Assembly (NCBI GenBank): GCA_963920575.1
Contig: OY986969.1
Span: forward strand, 20,569,288 to 20,633,287
Reading direction: 5' to 3'
Source: Narthecium ossifragum
Taxonomy: Eukaryota; Streptophyta; Magnoliopsida; Dioscoreales; Nartheciaceae
Length of the DNA stretch: 64,000 nucleotides
Positions 46,941 through 58,399 of this stretch are shown here, in pieces. A program made the position numbers and the translations under genes. Position 1 is the stretch's first letter. The number at the start of each line of letters is the position of its first letter. A model generated the notes under the pieces. It ran no database searches. It was not told the origin of the DNA and saw nothing but the letters and a program-made list of their open reading frames with translations.

Positions 46941-47330
46941 TAAGAACAACCACTTCATACTCTGCAAATGGCAGTCTCTACACCATACTTGCATAGCAGC
47001 ACCAAACTATCACCCATTATTATTCCTATCCACTAACACATAATCAAAGCATACAATAATTAGAAACATGAACAGAAAAGCGAAAAGAGAAAAGTGCAAA
47101 CAGAGAAAAGAGAATTTTGAACGTACCATGCATATAAGATCATACACTCTAATAATAGGTTTAGATGTCTAGAAAATAAGATGATCTACAAACAGAGCAC
47201 ACTCAGCATAATGCAATTACACTAGTTGAAACATGAACAACAAATAGAAAAGGGAAAAGGGAAACGAGAAAAGAGAAAAGTGCAAATAGAAAAAAGAGAA
47301 TTTTGAGTGATAGCGGGAGGATGGGGCGGA
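46941..47330. other. No recognised gene
   Basis: AT-rich sequence with A/G-rich runs (GAAAAGAGAAAAGTGCAAA repeated at about 47085-47110 and 47270-47295). It lies between the MuDR-type fragment and copy G. Confidence 0.5.
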
Positions 47331-48443
47331 GGCGCTAACTAATTTGTTATAAATAATACAAAGCCTACGGGCTCAATTCATCAAAAATCATCAATCAAAA
47401 AAGAAAACAAGAGAGGAGCACTGGAAAAAGCGGACAAATAGAAAGCAAAGAAAAAAAGAGAAAGGGGATGATAAAGAAGGCGTTAGGTTACAGTTTCTCA
47501 CGGAGCTCACGGGTGTCCTTGGGCGTCCCGAGGGTGTTAACAAGCCTCTGGAAGGTGGATACGGCGGTATTGATCTGGAAAACCCCGGACGCGACCGCCT
47601 GCGTCGGGTCCTGATTCCCGTTTATCAGATCCCTCCGCCCCGCCAGCGGCCGCCCCGATTCCAGATCTTCGAAGCTCATCTCTCCCTTCTTGATAAGGCA
47701 GGAGAAACACTAACCCTATAGGGACTTCGCCGATCCGAGACAGGAGGGAGGCGGCGCCGACGATCGGGATCTCTTGGGCTTAAGGAAAGGAGCGGGCGAT
47801 TGAGACTGACAAAGAACGCGGGTTGTCCAGCTGGTGAGGAAGAAGGGCAGAGAGGAACGGATGATCGCAACCCAGGGAGCTCCTCAGATCTTCACAACTC
47901 CCGTGGTCTCTTGTCCAGCTGAAGTCCCGTGGCCTCTTGACAGTGCTGGTGAGGAAAAAGGGCTGCCGTTTGATGGTCTCTCCGGATCTCGTGGTCTCTT
48001 AACGGTTGGCGGAACGAGAGAACCAAGGGAGGAAGAGACCCTAGATCTGGTGGTGAAGGATAGAGGAGGAAGAGCCCATCATGAGAGAACTCATTGCGGC
48101 GGTGAGGAAGAAGAGATCTCCAGGTATCACCGGCGGAACGAGAGAAAGATCGCGAGAGGAAGACATGGCGGCTAGTGTTGAGGAAGATTGCGAGAGGAAG
48201 ACATGGCGGCGGCTAGTGGTGAGGAAGATCGGGAGAGGCTTGGGATCTCCGCGTGGGATAAGGGAGCGCTTGGAAAAGTGAGCGATGGAAAACTTTTGCT
48301 GGAAACCGGTTCCGGTCACGATATGGCAAGAACCATTTTGACTGGAATGGGCTGAAATGCAATGGAGTCCGGTGAAACAACCACCTGAACTATCATTCCA
48401 TTCCAATCAATCCAGCCAATTTTTTAGCGAAACAAACACCCCT
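47331..48443 (-). pseudogene. Copy G: end of intron 1, exon 1 and full leader of SYP22
   Basis: Exon 1 is 47492-47679, 188 bp as in the intact gene, with an open frame [20 protein letters not shown] and onward, and a usable donor (GTAACC). The preceding intron end (from 47331) includes the tail of the RNase H fragment, so this copy derives from the intact-gene type. The leader keeps the 91 bp missing from the intact gene and runs to a MITE-like end (GAAACAAACACCCCTTA) near 48440. No exon 2 belongs to it. Confidence 0.88.
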
Positions 48444-48769
48444 TAGAGATTGGATTATAAGATAGTGTCAGAAGCTATTACGTTTTAAACGTGTCACTAG
48501 GAAAGGGCACATGCGACTTCTAGGGATTAAGAAAACCCTTCTTGAAACAAGGTCAAATTTCTCCAGTATTATTAATCACTAAACTAGTAAGACAGCAAAA
48601 GTCACAACAACTTGAATGATTGGTTAGCTATAATATCCAAACTATTCTCCAGTACCGAACAAGTAAAATATTCTTAAATGCAATCAGGAAGCTAAAAAGG
48701 CCTTTGAGCGTGTCAAAAGCCAGTAGGCCTGTAGGCAAGAGAAATCAAAGAAAAATTATCAACACTCAC

Positions 48770-50056
48770 ACTAGCTTCACGGTGATGATCTGTTTCACTG
48801 GCTTATTTAAGCTTTGCTGAAGTATCTTTAACTAGTTGTCCAATATGTAGCCGTGCCTTGTGCCTGCCACAGAACAACCTAATCAGAAGAGGCTTATCGA
48901 GCTAAACTCGAACCATTTACAGCAAGCAATAGCAACTTAATAAATTGCATCTTATGTGAAACAATACATGTCAATTGTTTCCACATCAAAATAAGACCCG
49001 TCATTGATATCCCATATAGTTTCAAGATGCTCCCTGTCGTTCCAGAAAACTGGTGATGGTAATATTATTTACGATTTGGTGCTATATAGTGGAACTTGCA
49101 ACCAGACACAAAGATTATACAACCAGCTGTTGAATCGTGCTCTACAAATAATTGATTTCGCAAAGAAAGATTTGTAACAAAGGCAGCCTATGTAGCTATG
49201 CTATTCAAAAACAGAAAATAACTAGAATGTTATTTTGAACAAAGCAATTGTGGCTTGAATGATGATTTGTAGCAAGCATTTTCTTGAATAACTAGGTATT
49301 CCAAGTGGATGCGTCACAAGATTTGGTTAATGAAAAGGCAGCGATAGCTGTGATGTTGGACAGGAGCAGTGGAAAACATTGGATTAAAGGTATGGAGGTT
49401 TCAGCAATCAATTCCTTTGAAGCTGAATCTATAGCTGTGATGAAGGCATTAGAATGGGTTGTAGAGAGATGTAGAAGACGAATCATCATTGAAACAGATG
49501 CTAAAGTTGTGGTGGAGATGATTAATGGCATTAGAATATGACCGAGAACGGTGGAGAAGCTTGCTAAACAGATTTGGAAGCTGGTACAAGGCTTCAAATC
49601 TGTGTTGTTTCTATATATTGATAGGTTATTTAATGTAGTAGCTGACAGTGTCGCTAAATGGTGCAGAATTAATTGTACTAGTTTTGAGTGGCAGCAGGAG
49701 GATGGGGCGGTGGCCTTAACTAATTTGTTGTAAATAATACACAGCCTACGGGCTCAATTCATCAAAAATCATCAATAAAAGAAAAACAGGAGAGGAGCAC
49801 GGGAAAAAGCTTTCGAATAGAAAGCAAAGAAAAAAAGAGAAAGGGGATGATAAAGAAGGCTAACTTACAGTTTCTCGCGGAGCTCGGGGGTGTCCTTGGG
49901 CGTCTCGAGGTTGTTAACGAGCCTTTTGAAGGTGGATACGGCGGTATTGATCTGGAAAATCCTGGACGCGACCGCCTGCGTCGGGTCCTGCTTCCCGTTT
50001 ATCATATCCCTCCGCCCCGCCAGCGGCCGCCCCGATTCCAGATCTTCGAAGCTCAT
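48770..50056 (-). pseudogene. Copy H: SYP22 exons 1 and 2
   Basis: Exon 1 (49869-50056) is open, with a good GTAAGT donor and a few changes (DMINGKQ, ASRIFQ, NNLETP). Exon 2 (48770-48863) has intact splice sites but a CAA-to-TAA change after KLK, so the product would stop at about residue 80. No exon 3 follows. The fragment could still be transcribed and spliced, giving an RNA nearly identical to the 5' part of the SYP22 mRNA. Confidence 0.9.
49305..49732 (+). pseudogene. RNase H-like fragment in intron 1 of copy H
   Basis: Counterpart of 18557-18962, but keeping the C-terminal part (YIDRLFNVVADSVAKW, ending in TNLL and TAA). A TGG-to-TGA change splits it after NGIRI. Comparison with the intact-gene intron shows what was lost there. 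Confidence 0.85.
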
Positions 50057-51344
50057 CTCTCCCTTCTTGATAAAGCAGGAGAAACTCTAAGACTACGGGG
50101 ACTTCGCCGATCCGAGACAGGAGGGTGGTGCCGCCGACGATCGGGATATCTTGGGCTTAAGGAAAGGAGCGGGCGATCGAGACCGACAAAGAACGCGGGT
50201 TGTCCAGCTGGTGAGGAAGAAGGGCAGAGACGAACGGATGATCGCAACCCAGGGAGCTCCTCAGATCTTCACAACTCCCGTGATCTCTTGTCCAGCTGAA
50301 GTCCCTTGGCCCCTTGACAGTGCAGGTGAGGAAAAAGGGTCTGCCGTTTGATGGTCTCTTCGGATCTCGTGGTCTCTTAACGGTCGACAGAACGAGAGAA
50401 CCAGGAGAGGAAGAGCCCATCGTGAGAGAACTGATGGCGGCGGTGAGGAAGAAGAGATCTCCAGGTATCACCGGCGGAACGAGAGAAAGATCGCGAGAGG
50501 AAGACATGGCGGCGGCTAGTGGTGAGGAAGATCGGGAGAGGCTAAGGATCTCCGCGTGGGATAAGAGAGCGCTTGGAAAAGTGAGCGATGGAAAAGTTTG
50601 GCTGGAAACCGTTTCCGGTCACGATATGGCCATAACCATTTGACTGGAATGGGCTGGAATGCAATGGAGTCCGCTGAAACAACCACCTCAACTATCATTC
50701 CATTCCAATCAATCCAGTCAATTTTTTAGAGAAACAAACACCCCTTAGAGAGGAGAAAAAAGAGATAGCAGCCAAACACGCTAAGGGTGATTCCTGTACC
50801 GGGATAGGAACTTTCGCGGGTTCCAGCATTTATATCTCGAGATTCATTTCTTTCATCGCATAAACATTTTTGAATATTTTATTCAGAATTATCGAAGAAT
50901 ATATGCATTATAATATTAATGAAACGAGAAAATATTCTTAATTAAATTATATGCATTATCATATTATATGTATTATCATATTATTAAGTAATTGATTAAA
51001 GCCAAAGTGAATAATATATGTATTATCATATAATTAATTATACTACCAATATGTCTCATGAAAATTTCAAAAATGGAATTTACTTATTTTATATTATTTT
51101 AATAATATATATGAAAATTATATTATTATATTTATATAAATGTGTCCGTATGGGGATGCATTGATGTGTATAACCATGTCATGTGAGAATACGATCCTTC
51201 TTCGCATCCGTCGTAGGTGGAGGCCAAGTGTACGTCGCCGTCGACGAACGCCCTCAACACGATTGAGCCATTCGACCCGGTGGAGGACGGACGGGCATCG
51301 ATGCCGGCGATGGTGGAGGAGTGGGCGTCCGTCGGAGAGTTGCA

Positions 51345-52640
51345 GTTCCAGCTGACCCGGCGTTGCGAGAGGAGATTCTTCACGAGTTCCACCACTCCTG
51401 TTTCGCCGTTCACCCCGGGAGCACCAAGATGTACCACGACCTTCGCCGACAGTTCTGGTGGTGCGGGATGAAGAGGTCAGTAGCTGAGTTCGTCTCCAGA
51501 TGCCTCACATGTCAGAGGGTGAAGGCAGAGCACAGGCGGACCCCAGGTTTGTTGCAGCCACTTCCCGTGCCAGAGTGGAAGTGGGAACATATAGCTATGG
51601 ACTTCGTCACCGGGCTACCCAGGTCACCGAGGGGAAATGATGCGATTTGGGTCATTGTCGATCGACTGACCAAATCGGCTCATTTCCTCCCCATGAGGAC
51701 TATAGATCCAGTTGCCAGATTGAGCCAGAGGTACATCGACGAGGTGGTACGACTGGACGGCATCCCAGTGTCGATAGTGTCAGACAGAGATCCCAGATTC
51801 ACCGGCAGGTTCTGGAGCAGCTTCCAGGACTCCTTGGGGACAGCGCTGACGTTCAGCACAGCCTTCCACCCTCAGACAGACGGACAGTCGGAGCGGACTA
51901 TCCAAATCTTGGAGGACATGCTCAGAGCATGTGTGCTAGACGCTGGAGGTACGTGGGAGCAGCACGTGACTTTGGTGGAGTTTGCCTACAACAACAGTTT
52001 CCAGGCCAGTTTGGGTTTTGCACCCTTCGAGGCGTTGTACGGCAGACCGTGTCGCTCACCGGTGTGTTGGACTAAGGTTTGGGAGGCGTCCCTTACCGAT
52101 CCGGACATCATCAGACAGTCGTCAGAGAGGTTGGCTCAGATCAGGCACATGCTTCTGACAGCGCAGAGCAGGCAGAAGAACTACGCTGACCACAGGCGAC
52201 GACCCCTAGAGTTCGCAGTTGGCGACAGAGTGCTACTGAAGGTGTCCCCGCGCAGAGGGTCGATCAGGTTTGGTAGCAGGGGCAAGCTAGATCCGAGGTT
52301 CATGGGTCCTTTTGAGATCGTCAGGCGCGTCGGAGCAATCGCCTAGCAGTTGGCTCTACCCCCGCACATGTCAGCAGTTCACCCCACCTTCCACGTGTCT
52401 ATGCTGAGGAAGTATATTCCAGATCCTTCTCACGTGATCAGACACGACGACCTCGAGGTTGAGGAGGATGCCACCTACATAGAGCAGCCAGTACAGATCT
52501 TGGACTGACGGGATCAGGTGCTCAGAGGCAGATCGTTACCGTTGGTCATGGTCAAGTGGAGACACGGCAGTGCAGAGAGCCTGACTTGGGAGCGAGAGGA
52601 TCGCATGCGTCGGGAGTTTCCCCGACTGTTCACCTCTTCA
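51345..52640 (+). pseudogene. Chromovirus integrase and chromodomain, two stops
   Basis: The frame to 52346 holds the integrase zinc region (HPGSTKMYHDL, CLTCQRVKAEH), the catalytic core (MDFVTGLP, IVDRLTKSAHFLPM, SIVSDRDPRF, FHPQTDGQSE) and YADHRRRPLEF. A TAG near 52344 and a TGA near 52506 interrupt the C-terminal part. After them come HPTFHVSMLRKY and a chromodomain-like end (LVMVKWRH, SLTWERED, FPRLF). In this family the chromodomain guides integration to heterochromatin. Confidence 0.9.
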
Positions 52641-53065
52641 GGTAGTTCCTTGTTGTGGGCGTTGGCGCCCCTAGCTATAGCCTTGTTTGTGCATGTAAGC
52701 TTAGTTGTTTCTCTTTTCCTCCGGCTTCAACCTTGAATTTCGGGACGAAATTCTTTTTAAGGTGTTTAGATTATGAGGGCCCGTCCCTCAGACCTGACTC
52801 GACCACGTGGGTCGAGAGCCGGTTTCCTGTTGATTTGGTTCCGCGTCGGGCACGATCGGGCGATCGTGTGGCGGTTTGGACCCCGGGGGCATTTTGGTAA
52901 ATATGCTCCTTGGTGGTCGGTTTCACCTGCGTTCCACACACTGACTTTGATTGATGTATGTTTTTGATTAGAATCCCTAGGATGCGTCCGATCGGAGGAT
53001 CGGAGCTCGATCGGGAAAGATCGATTTGGACGGCTGAGATAGATTTGGAGTGTCTATATAAGCCA

Positions 53066-55683
53066 TGTGAGGACCCGTACCTCCAACCTGGTCCGACCGC
53101 GTTAGGTCGAGGGTCTGGGTTTGTGGTTTGGCCCGGTTGGCCTTGGGATGCGATCGGTTGATCGCATCGCTGCTTTTGACCCCAGTGGCATTTTGGTAAA
53201 TATGCTCCCTGGTGGTCAGTTTCACACCCGCATTGCACACATGGCCTTTGATTGATGTATGTGTTTGATTAGAATCTTTAGGATGCGTCCGATCGAAAGA
53301 TCGGAGCTCGATCGGGAGAGATCGAATCGGACGGCTATGATGGATTCCAGCTTTCTATTTAAACCCCTTTCCTTTCTCTCTCTCTTTATTTTCTTCTTCT
53401 CCTGCGTTCTTTCTTCTCTCTCTCCTGCGGCCGGCTGTGCTAGGGCATTCGGAGGCGTGGCTTCGAGGAGCGGATCTTGGCGATCGGAGTTGGGGAATGC
53501 GTGGAGGAGCTGCCCTGCTTCATCAAGCAGGTGTTTCTACCCCGATCTTGTGGACGGGTTCTCCTAGGATAAGATTATTGCTCTTTCGCTATAGGAATAC
53601 TTGTTAGAATCCTATGTAACTCTTTGTGCATGTGGTATGGAGGATTTGAAGTATTCCTGTCTCTTGATTTCTGTATTTTAACGGTTGATTTCCGTTTTAT
53701 CGCCGTTTCGTCGGTTTTCATCCGTTTTGACCTAGATTAGATATTTAACCGTCAAAAATGTGATTTCTTTGCACCATTGGTTTCCCCATCGTTAATTATA
53801 CATGCATGCAAAGTTTCAATGATTTCCAACTAGTTTTGATCCTTAAAATCTAAGAAAATGGATTTCCGGTACTGTTCTGATGAACTGTGCCTGAGGCTCG
53901 ACGGTCGATCGGTGCATCGACCGTCAAGTATTGATTTGCTCTTTTTGGGCCTGACGGTCGACCGTCGGATCGACCGTCGGGCTCTGTCGGGATTTTGGCT
54001 TCCCACGGTCGATGGATCGATCGACCGTGGCTGTACCTTTGTTTTCATCCTGCCTCACGGTCGACCGTCGGATCGACCGTCGCATCGTCCGTGAGGCTCT
54101 GTCTCGTTTTGGGCTCTCGACGGTCGATGGGCCGATCGACCGTCGCCCATGTGATTTTCCTCGTTTTGGCCTCACGGTCGATCGGTGGATCGACCGTGAC
54201 ATCGTCCGTGGCCTCACGGTCGATCGGAGGATCGACCGTGACATCGTCCGTGGGCCCTTGAATGTGGTTTTCTGGCTTTTCTTGGATGGATTTGATTTGG
54301 GGTTAGTATCTAAACATGCTGGGGAGCATGTATGTGGGTTTTATGAGGTTTTCAAATGATTCCTATCGGGTTTGAGAATCGAATCGAGTATCTTCCCTTT
54401 TTGACAAATCTATGGTTTTGATCGCATTTAATACGTGTTTGATAAGTAGTTAAATGCTTATTGGGTGGCTTAACCATTAGCTAGCTATGAGTGCTAGTTA
54501 ATGTGGAATTGTGAAACCTTAGCCTGTTGCCGGCGAGTGCCGAGGGCTATTGTATAAATGTGGCCAGTTACCTGTGGGGTAACTGTGGAACCTTAGTCTG
54601 TCAGGTGCAAGAGAGCACTGAAGACTACTGTATATCTGTGTTTCATGCTTTGCTCAGATGTTGTATGGTTAGCATAGTTTATCTGTATATTTGAGGCCTC
54701 TGCTATGCTTACCCCCTTGGCTAGCTATGAGCTATGTCTGGCCCTGTATGATTATTGACATCTTGTTGCATGCTTATATCTTGTTATCTGTGCCTGAGCA
54801 TTGCATGCATCTTGATTGCATTAGAGGCATCTGAGGTTAGGCGGGCGATGGTTTGGGTCGCCGATCCGAGGCTCTCGGGTAGCTCGGATCTAGCCATTAG
54901 GACCGCGGCTAGGTAGTCAGGATTAGGGTGTGATTGTTTGATCAAGTCTCTTGTGATTGAGGATTGCGCTAGTTGACTCTGATCAGTGTTTGAGGTTTAG
55001 AGGTCGGGTTGTCTTCCGAAGCTAAGTTCTAAGGATGGGTGTCGACGTCCCTGACATGGTCCCCAGGCAGTGGTTTCCTGCTGGGTAATGGTGATCCTAC
55101 TGGTTCCGGTTCTTTCCTCCCAGCGTGTTGGTTGAGTTTCCTAGCGTGGTCGGTTGAGAAGAGTAGGATCCCTTGGGGAGTCGACAGGGTTGTGGGACCC
55201 GTGGCATCCGTTAGACTTGAGCTGGAAGACAACTCTGTTGTTGTTTTCCTCCTTTCAGTGTGCCGTAGAGTAGAACCCTACTGGGCTTTTTGCTCATTCC
55301 TACCCGGGCTGCGTTTGCAGGTGCAGGCGACAGTTCTTCTTCGGTGGAGCCGGCAGGATCGGCTTTTGGCGGCGCGAGTACTTCCAGAGGCGCTTGAGGT
55401 TGCTTGGAGGATTACCAGTTGTACCCTTTTGATATATATGTGTATATGATGTAAACTTCTGAGGATTTTGGAGTATTGTATTAAATCTATCTCTTGGGAG
55501 CTTTTGTATTAAATCTGAATTGTACAACTTGATGATATATGATGATTAAATCTGTTTACCCTCTGGAATATAATTGTTTAATTTGTCCGTCTTTTTCGCT
55601 TTGTATCGCGCCGGTTGAGATGAATAGTGTAGGTTTCCCCTCACGCCTCGGCTCGGATGGGTTTTCTGGGTCGAGGTGTGACA
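53066..55683 (+). mobile_element. Solo LTR, 2.6 kb, nested in the Tekay-like 3' LTR
   Basis: It begins TGTGAGGACCCG and ends GGTGTGACA, flanked by AGCCA at 53061-53065 and 55684-55688. It is related to the host LTR along much of its length, so one member of the family inserted into another and then lost its internal region by LTR recombination. Confidence 0.95.
53899..54252. repeat. ACGGTCGATCGG...ATCGACCGT palindrome array (nested LTR)
   Basis: About seven long imperfect palindromes of the form ACGGTCGATC-N-GATCGACCGT, with spacer phrases between them. Equivalent arrays lie at 56217-56570 and 61901-62237. The arms vary by paired changes in places (CGGTCGACCG against CGGTCGATCG). Confidence 0.93.
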
Positions 55684-56216
55684 AGCCAAGTCCCTTTCTC
55701 TCTTTCCTTCTCTCCTTCACCTGTCGTTCTCTCCCCTTCTCTCTCTCCTTCGGTTGAGGTAGGGTTTGGAGATTTGCTCTTCGGAGCTCGGATCTTATCG
55801 GCTTGACCAGCCGGACGCATGGAGGAGCTACCCTACTTGCTCAAGTAGGTGTTTCTACCTCGATCCTTGGATCGGGTTCTCCTAGGATAGGTTTTATGTG
55901 CTTTCACTGTAGGAATACATGTTAGAATGTCATGTAACTCTTTGTGCATGTAGTATGAAGGATTTAAAGTATTCCTACCTTGTGTTTTTCGTATTCTAAC
56001 GGTTGGTTTCCGTATTATCGCCGTTTTGTCGGTTTTTGTCCATTTGGACCTAGATAGTAGATTTAACCGTCAAAAGCTGGATTTCTTCATTCCATTAGCT
56101 TCCTCATTGCTAAATACTCTTGCTTGCAAAATCTCATCTTATTCCATCTTGATTTGATCCTTGAAATCCAAGAAATTGGATTTCCGGCACTGTTCTGAAG
56201 AACTGTGCCAGAGGCT

Positions 56217-56570
56217 CGACGGTCGATCGATGCATCGACCGTCCAGCATCATTTTGCCCTTTCTGGGCCTGGCGGTCGACCGTCGCATCGACCGTCGGGC
56301 TCTGTCGGGATTTTAGCCTCCCAGGGTCAATGCATGGATCGACCGTGGGAGTCCCTCCTTTTCGTCATTTACCTGACGGTCAACCGTCGGATCGACCATC
56401 GCATCGACCGTCAGGCGCTGTTTGGTTTTGGGCTTCTCAGGGTCGATGGGTGGATCGACCGTCGCCTTTGGCTTTCTTCGTATGGGTCTCACGGTCGATC
56501 GCCGGATCGACCGTGGCATCGTCCGTTGCCTCACGGTCGATCCTAGGATCGACCGTGACATCGTCCGTGA
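56217..56570. repeat. Palindrome array in the outer Tekay-like LTR
   Basis: Same design as 53899-54252, with ACGGTCGATCGATGCATCGAC as the first unit. Spacers contain TCGTCCGT words shared by all arrays of this family. Confidence 0.9.
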
Positions 56571-57806
56571 ACCCTTGAACTTGTTTTTCTGGCTTTTCTT
56601 GGATGGATTTGAATTGGGGTTAGTATCTAAACATGTTGGGAAGCATGTAGGGGGATTTGATGAGGTTTCCAAAGGATTTTCATCGGGTTTGAGAATCGAT
56701 TCGAGTAACTCTCTTTTTGGGTGAATCTATGGCTTTGTTTGCATTTAAATACATGTGTGATTGTCGTTAAATGTCTAGTTGATTGCCTAGCCATTAACTA
56801 GCTATGAGTGCTAGTTAATGAGGAATTGTGGAACCTTAGCCTCTTGCCGGCGAGTGCCGAGGGCTATTGTATATCTGTTGAACTTGTAACTGATGATGTG
56901 GCATATAGAGACATCTAGGATAGATGTTTACCTAGGCTCATGCATTGTATGCATTACAAGCATTTGAGGTTAGGCGGGCGATGGTTTGGGTCGCCGATCC
57001 GAGGCTCTCGGGTAGCTCGGATCTAGCCTTAGGGCCGTGGCTGGGTAGTCAGGAGTAGGGTGTGATTGTATGATCAAGTCTCTTGTGATTGAGGATGGCG
57101 ATAGTTGACTTGATAAGTGTTTGAGGTTTAGAGGTCGTGTTGTCTTCCAAAGCCAAGTGCTAAGGATGGATGTTGATGCGTTCCCGATGTAGTTCCCCAA
57201 GGCTTGGTATTCCAGCTTGGGTAAGGGTGATCCTGCATGTTACTGTTCCTTGGCCTCCTTGTAACTTGTTCATGAGAGAGGTTTCATGACAGGAGCCCTT
57301 GGGACATCAACTGGGTTATGGGACCCGTGGCATCCGTTAGACTTGAGCTGGGAGACAACACTGTTGTTGTTTTCCTCCCTTCAGTGTGCCGTAGAGTAGA
57401 ACCCTACTGAGCTTATCGCTCACTCCTACCCGGGCTGCGTTTGCAGGTGCAGGCGGCAGTTCTTCTTCGGTGGAGCCGGCAGGATCGGCCTTCGGCGGCG
57501 CAAGTACATCCAGGGGCGCTTGAGGTTGCTGGAGGATTACCTGTTGTACCTTTTTGATATATATGTATATGATGTAAACTTCTGAGGATTTTGGAGTATT
57601 GTATTATATCTATCTCTTGGGAGCTTTTGTATTAAATCTGATCTGTACAACTTGATGATATATTATAATTGAATCTGTTTCGCCTCTGGAATACAACTGT
57701 TAAATTTATCCGTCTTTTCCGCTTTGTACTGCGCCGATTGGAGATGAATAGTGATAGGAACCCTCACGCCCCGTCCTGGATGGGTTTTCTGGGTCGGGGT
57801 GTGACA

Positions 57807-58107
57807 TTGTTGGTGCGGTGCTCTCTAAATCCAGGGAAGCAACTTTGGCCTTTGGGAAACAGGTGACAGTCACTTTAGTGCTGGAGGGAGAATTATTGGC
57901 TATACTGGAGGCTCTTAAGATGGCAAGTTCCCATCGTTTGAGTAGTCTGGTCCTAGAATCTGATTCATTAACTGATGTCCAAATCCTGAATGGATTGAGA
58001 GGATGGCCTTCAACAATGGAAGATACAGTTCGAGAGATATGGTTCTTTGTCATGTATTTTGATTCTGTGTTGTTCATGTATATCTCTAAAGACTGTAACG
58101 TAATGGT
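57807..58107 (+). pseudogene. RNase H-like (RVT_3) fragment
   Basis: The plus-strand frame shows GAVLSKSREATLAFG, EGELLAILEALKMA with the catalytic-Glu helix, and LVLESDSLTDVQILNGL, then YISKDCNV, the last part of an RNase H fold. It starts directly after the LTR end and stops at the putative LTR of the next element. It is similar in type, but not identical, to the fragments at 18557 and 49305. Confidence 0.75.
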
Positions 58108-58399
58108 TGTACCCTTCGCTCTCCCGGCACCCAGGAGAGCGTGTATAGAGTACTTTAAATATGTTTTGAATGTTTTCAAGCCTTTGCAAAAGATCTAAGG
58201 CATGAGCATATGTGACAAGGGTAATTTCGTAAATATTACGAATTTAAGCCTTAGTCAAAATCGGTGTCAACACTAGCAAAATAGGAAATTAGCGAGGTCT
58301 ATCTTTGGTATGCCCTCATCTTTGGCAGGAATTGGTGATGCGTCAATTAGTCATGCCCCGAGTCGCTTTACGGCGATCCATCTGGTCCAAATAGGCGTA

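Larger units (their letters stand above)
48447..51338. repeat. Partner copy of the SYP22 segmental duplication
   Basis: Direct-orientation copy of 17724-20296. It contains exon 2, intron 1 with a more complete RNase H fragment, exon 1, the leader with the 91 bp present, and the AT-rich upstream block. It ends where Tekay-like integrase sequence begins. Confidence 0.9.
51339..57806 (+). mobile_element. Tekay-like chromovirus, 3' part only, with nested LTR
   Basis: Integrase and chromodomain sequence begin abruptly at the SYP22 duplication junction. They are followed by GGGACGAAATTC and TTTTTAAGG, the end region typical of Tekay/Del elements, and a 3' LTR (52772-57806). That LTR is split by a solo LTR of the same family at 53066-55683. 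No 5' LTR, gag, protease or reverse transcriptase is in the window. Confidence 0.88.
52772..57806 (+). repeat. 3' LTR of the Tekay-like element, about 2.4 kb, interrupted
   Basis: It runs from TATGAGGGCCCG to GGGGTGTGACA. Without the nested insertion and its duplicated AGCCA it is about 2,412 bp, close to the 2,371 bp of the related solo LTR at 61100. It carries a palindrome array at 56217-56570 and the leader-like CTCTCTTTCC tract after 55684. Confidence 0.88.

Noticed and set aside
51217..51471. Frame joining SYP22-upstream DNA to Tekay-like sequence
   Set aside because: It crosses a rearrangement junction, and the integrase reads in another frame.
53899..54252. CRISPR-like array of short repeats with spacers
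   Set aside because: The repeats are palindromes inside LTRs, spacers are short and partly shared between copies, and there are no cas genes. The genome is a plant.
53858..54359. Arg/Asp-rich frames in both strands
   Set aside because: They come from the repeated GGTCGATCG words of the LTR palindrome array, as do those near 56205-56672 and 61847-62285.
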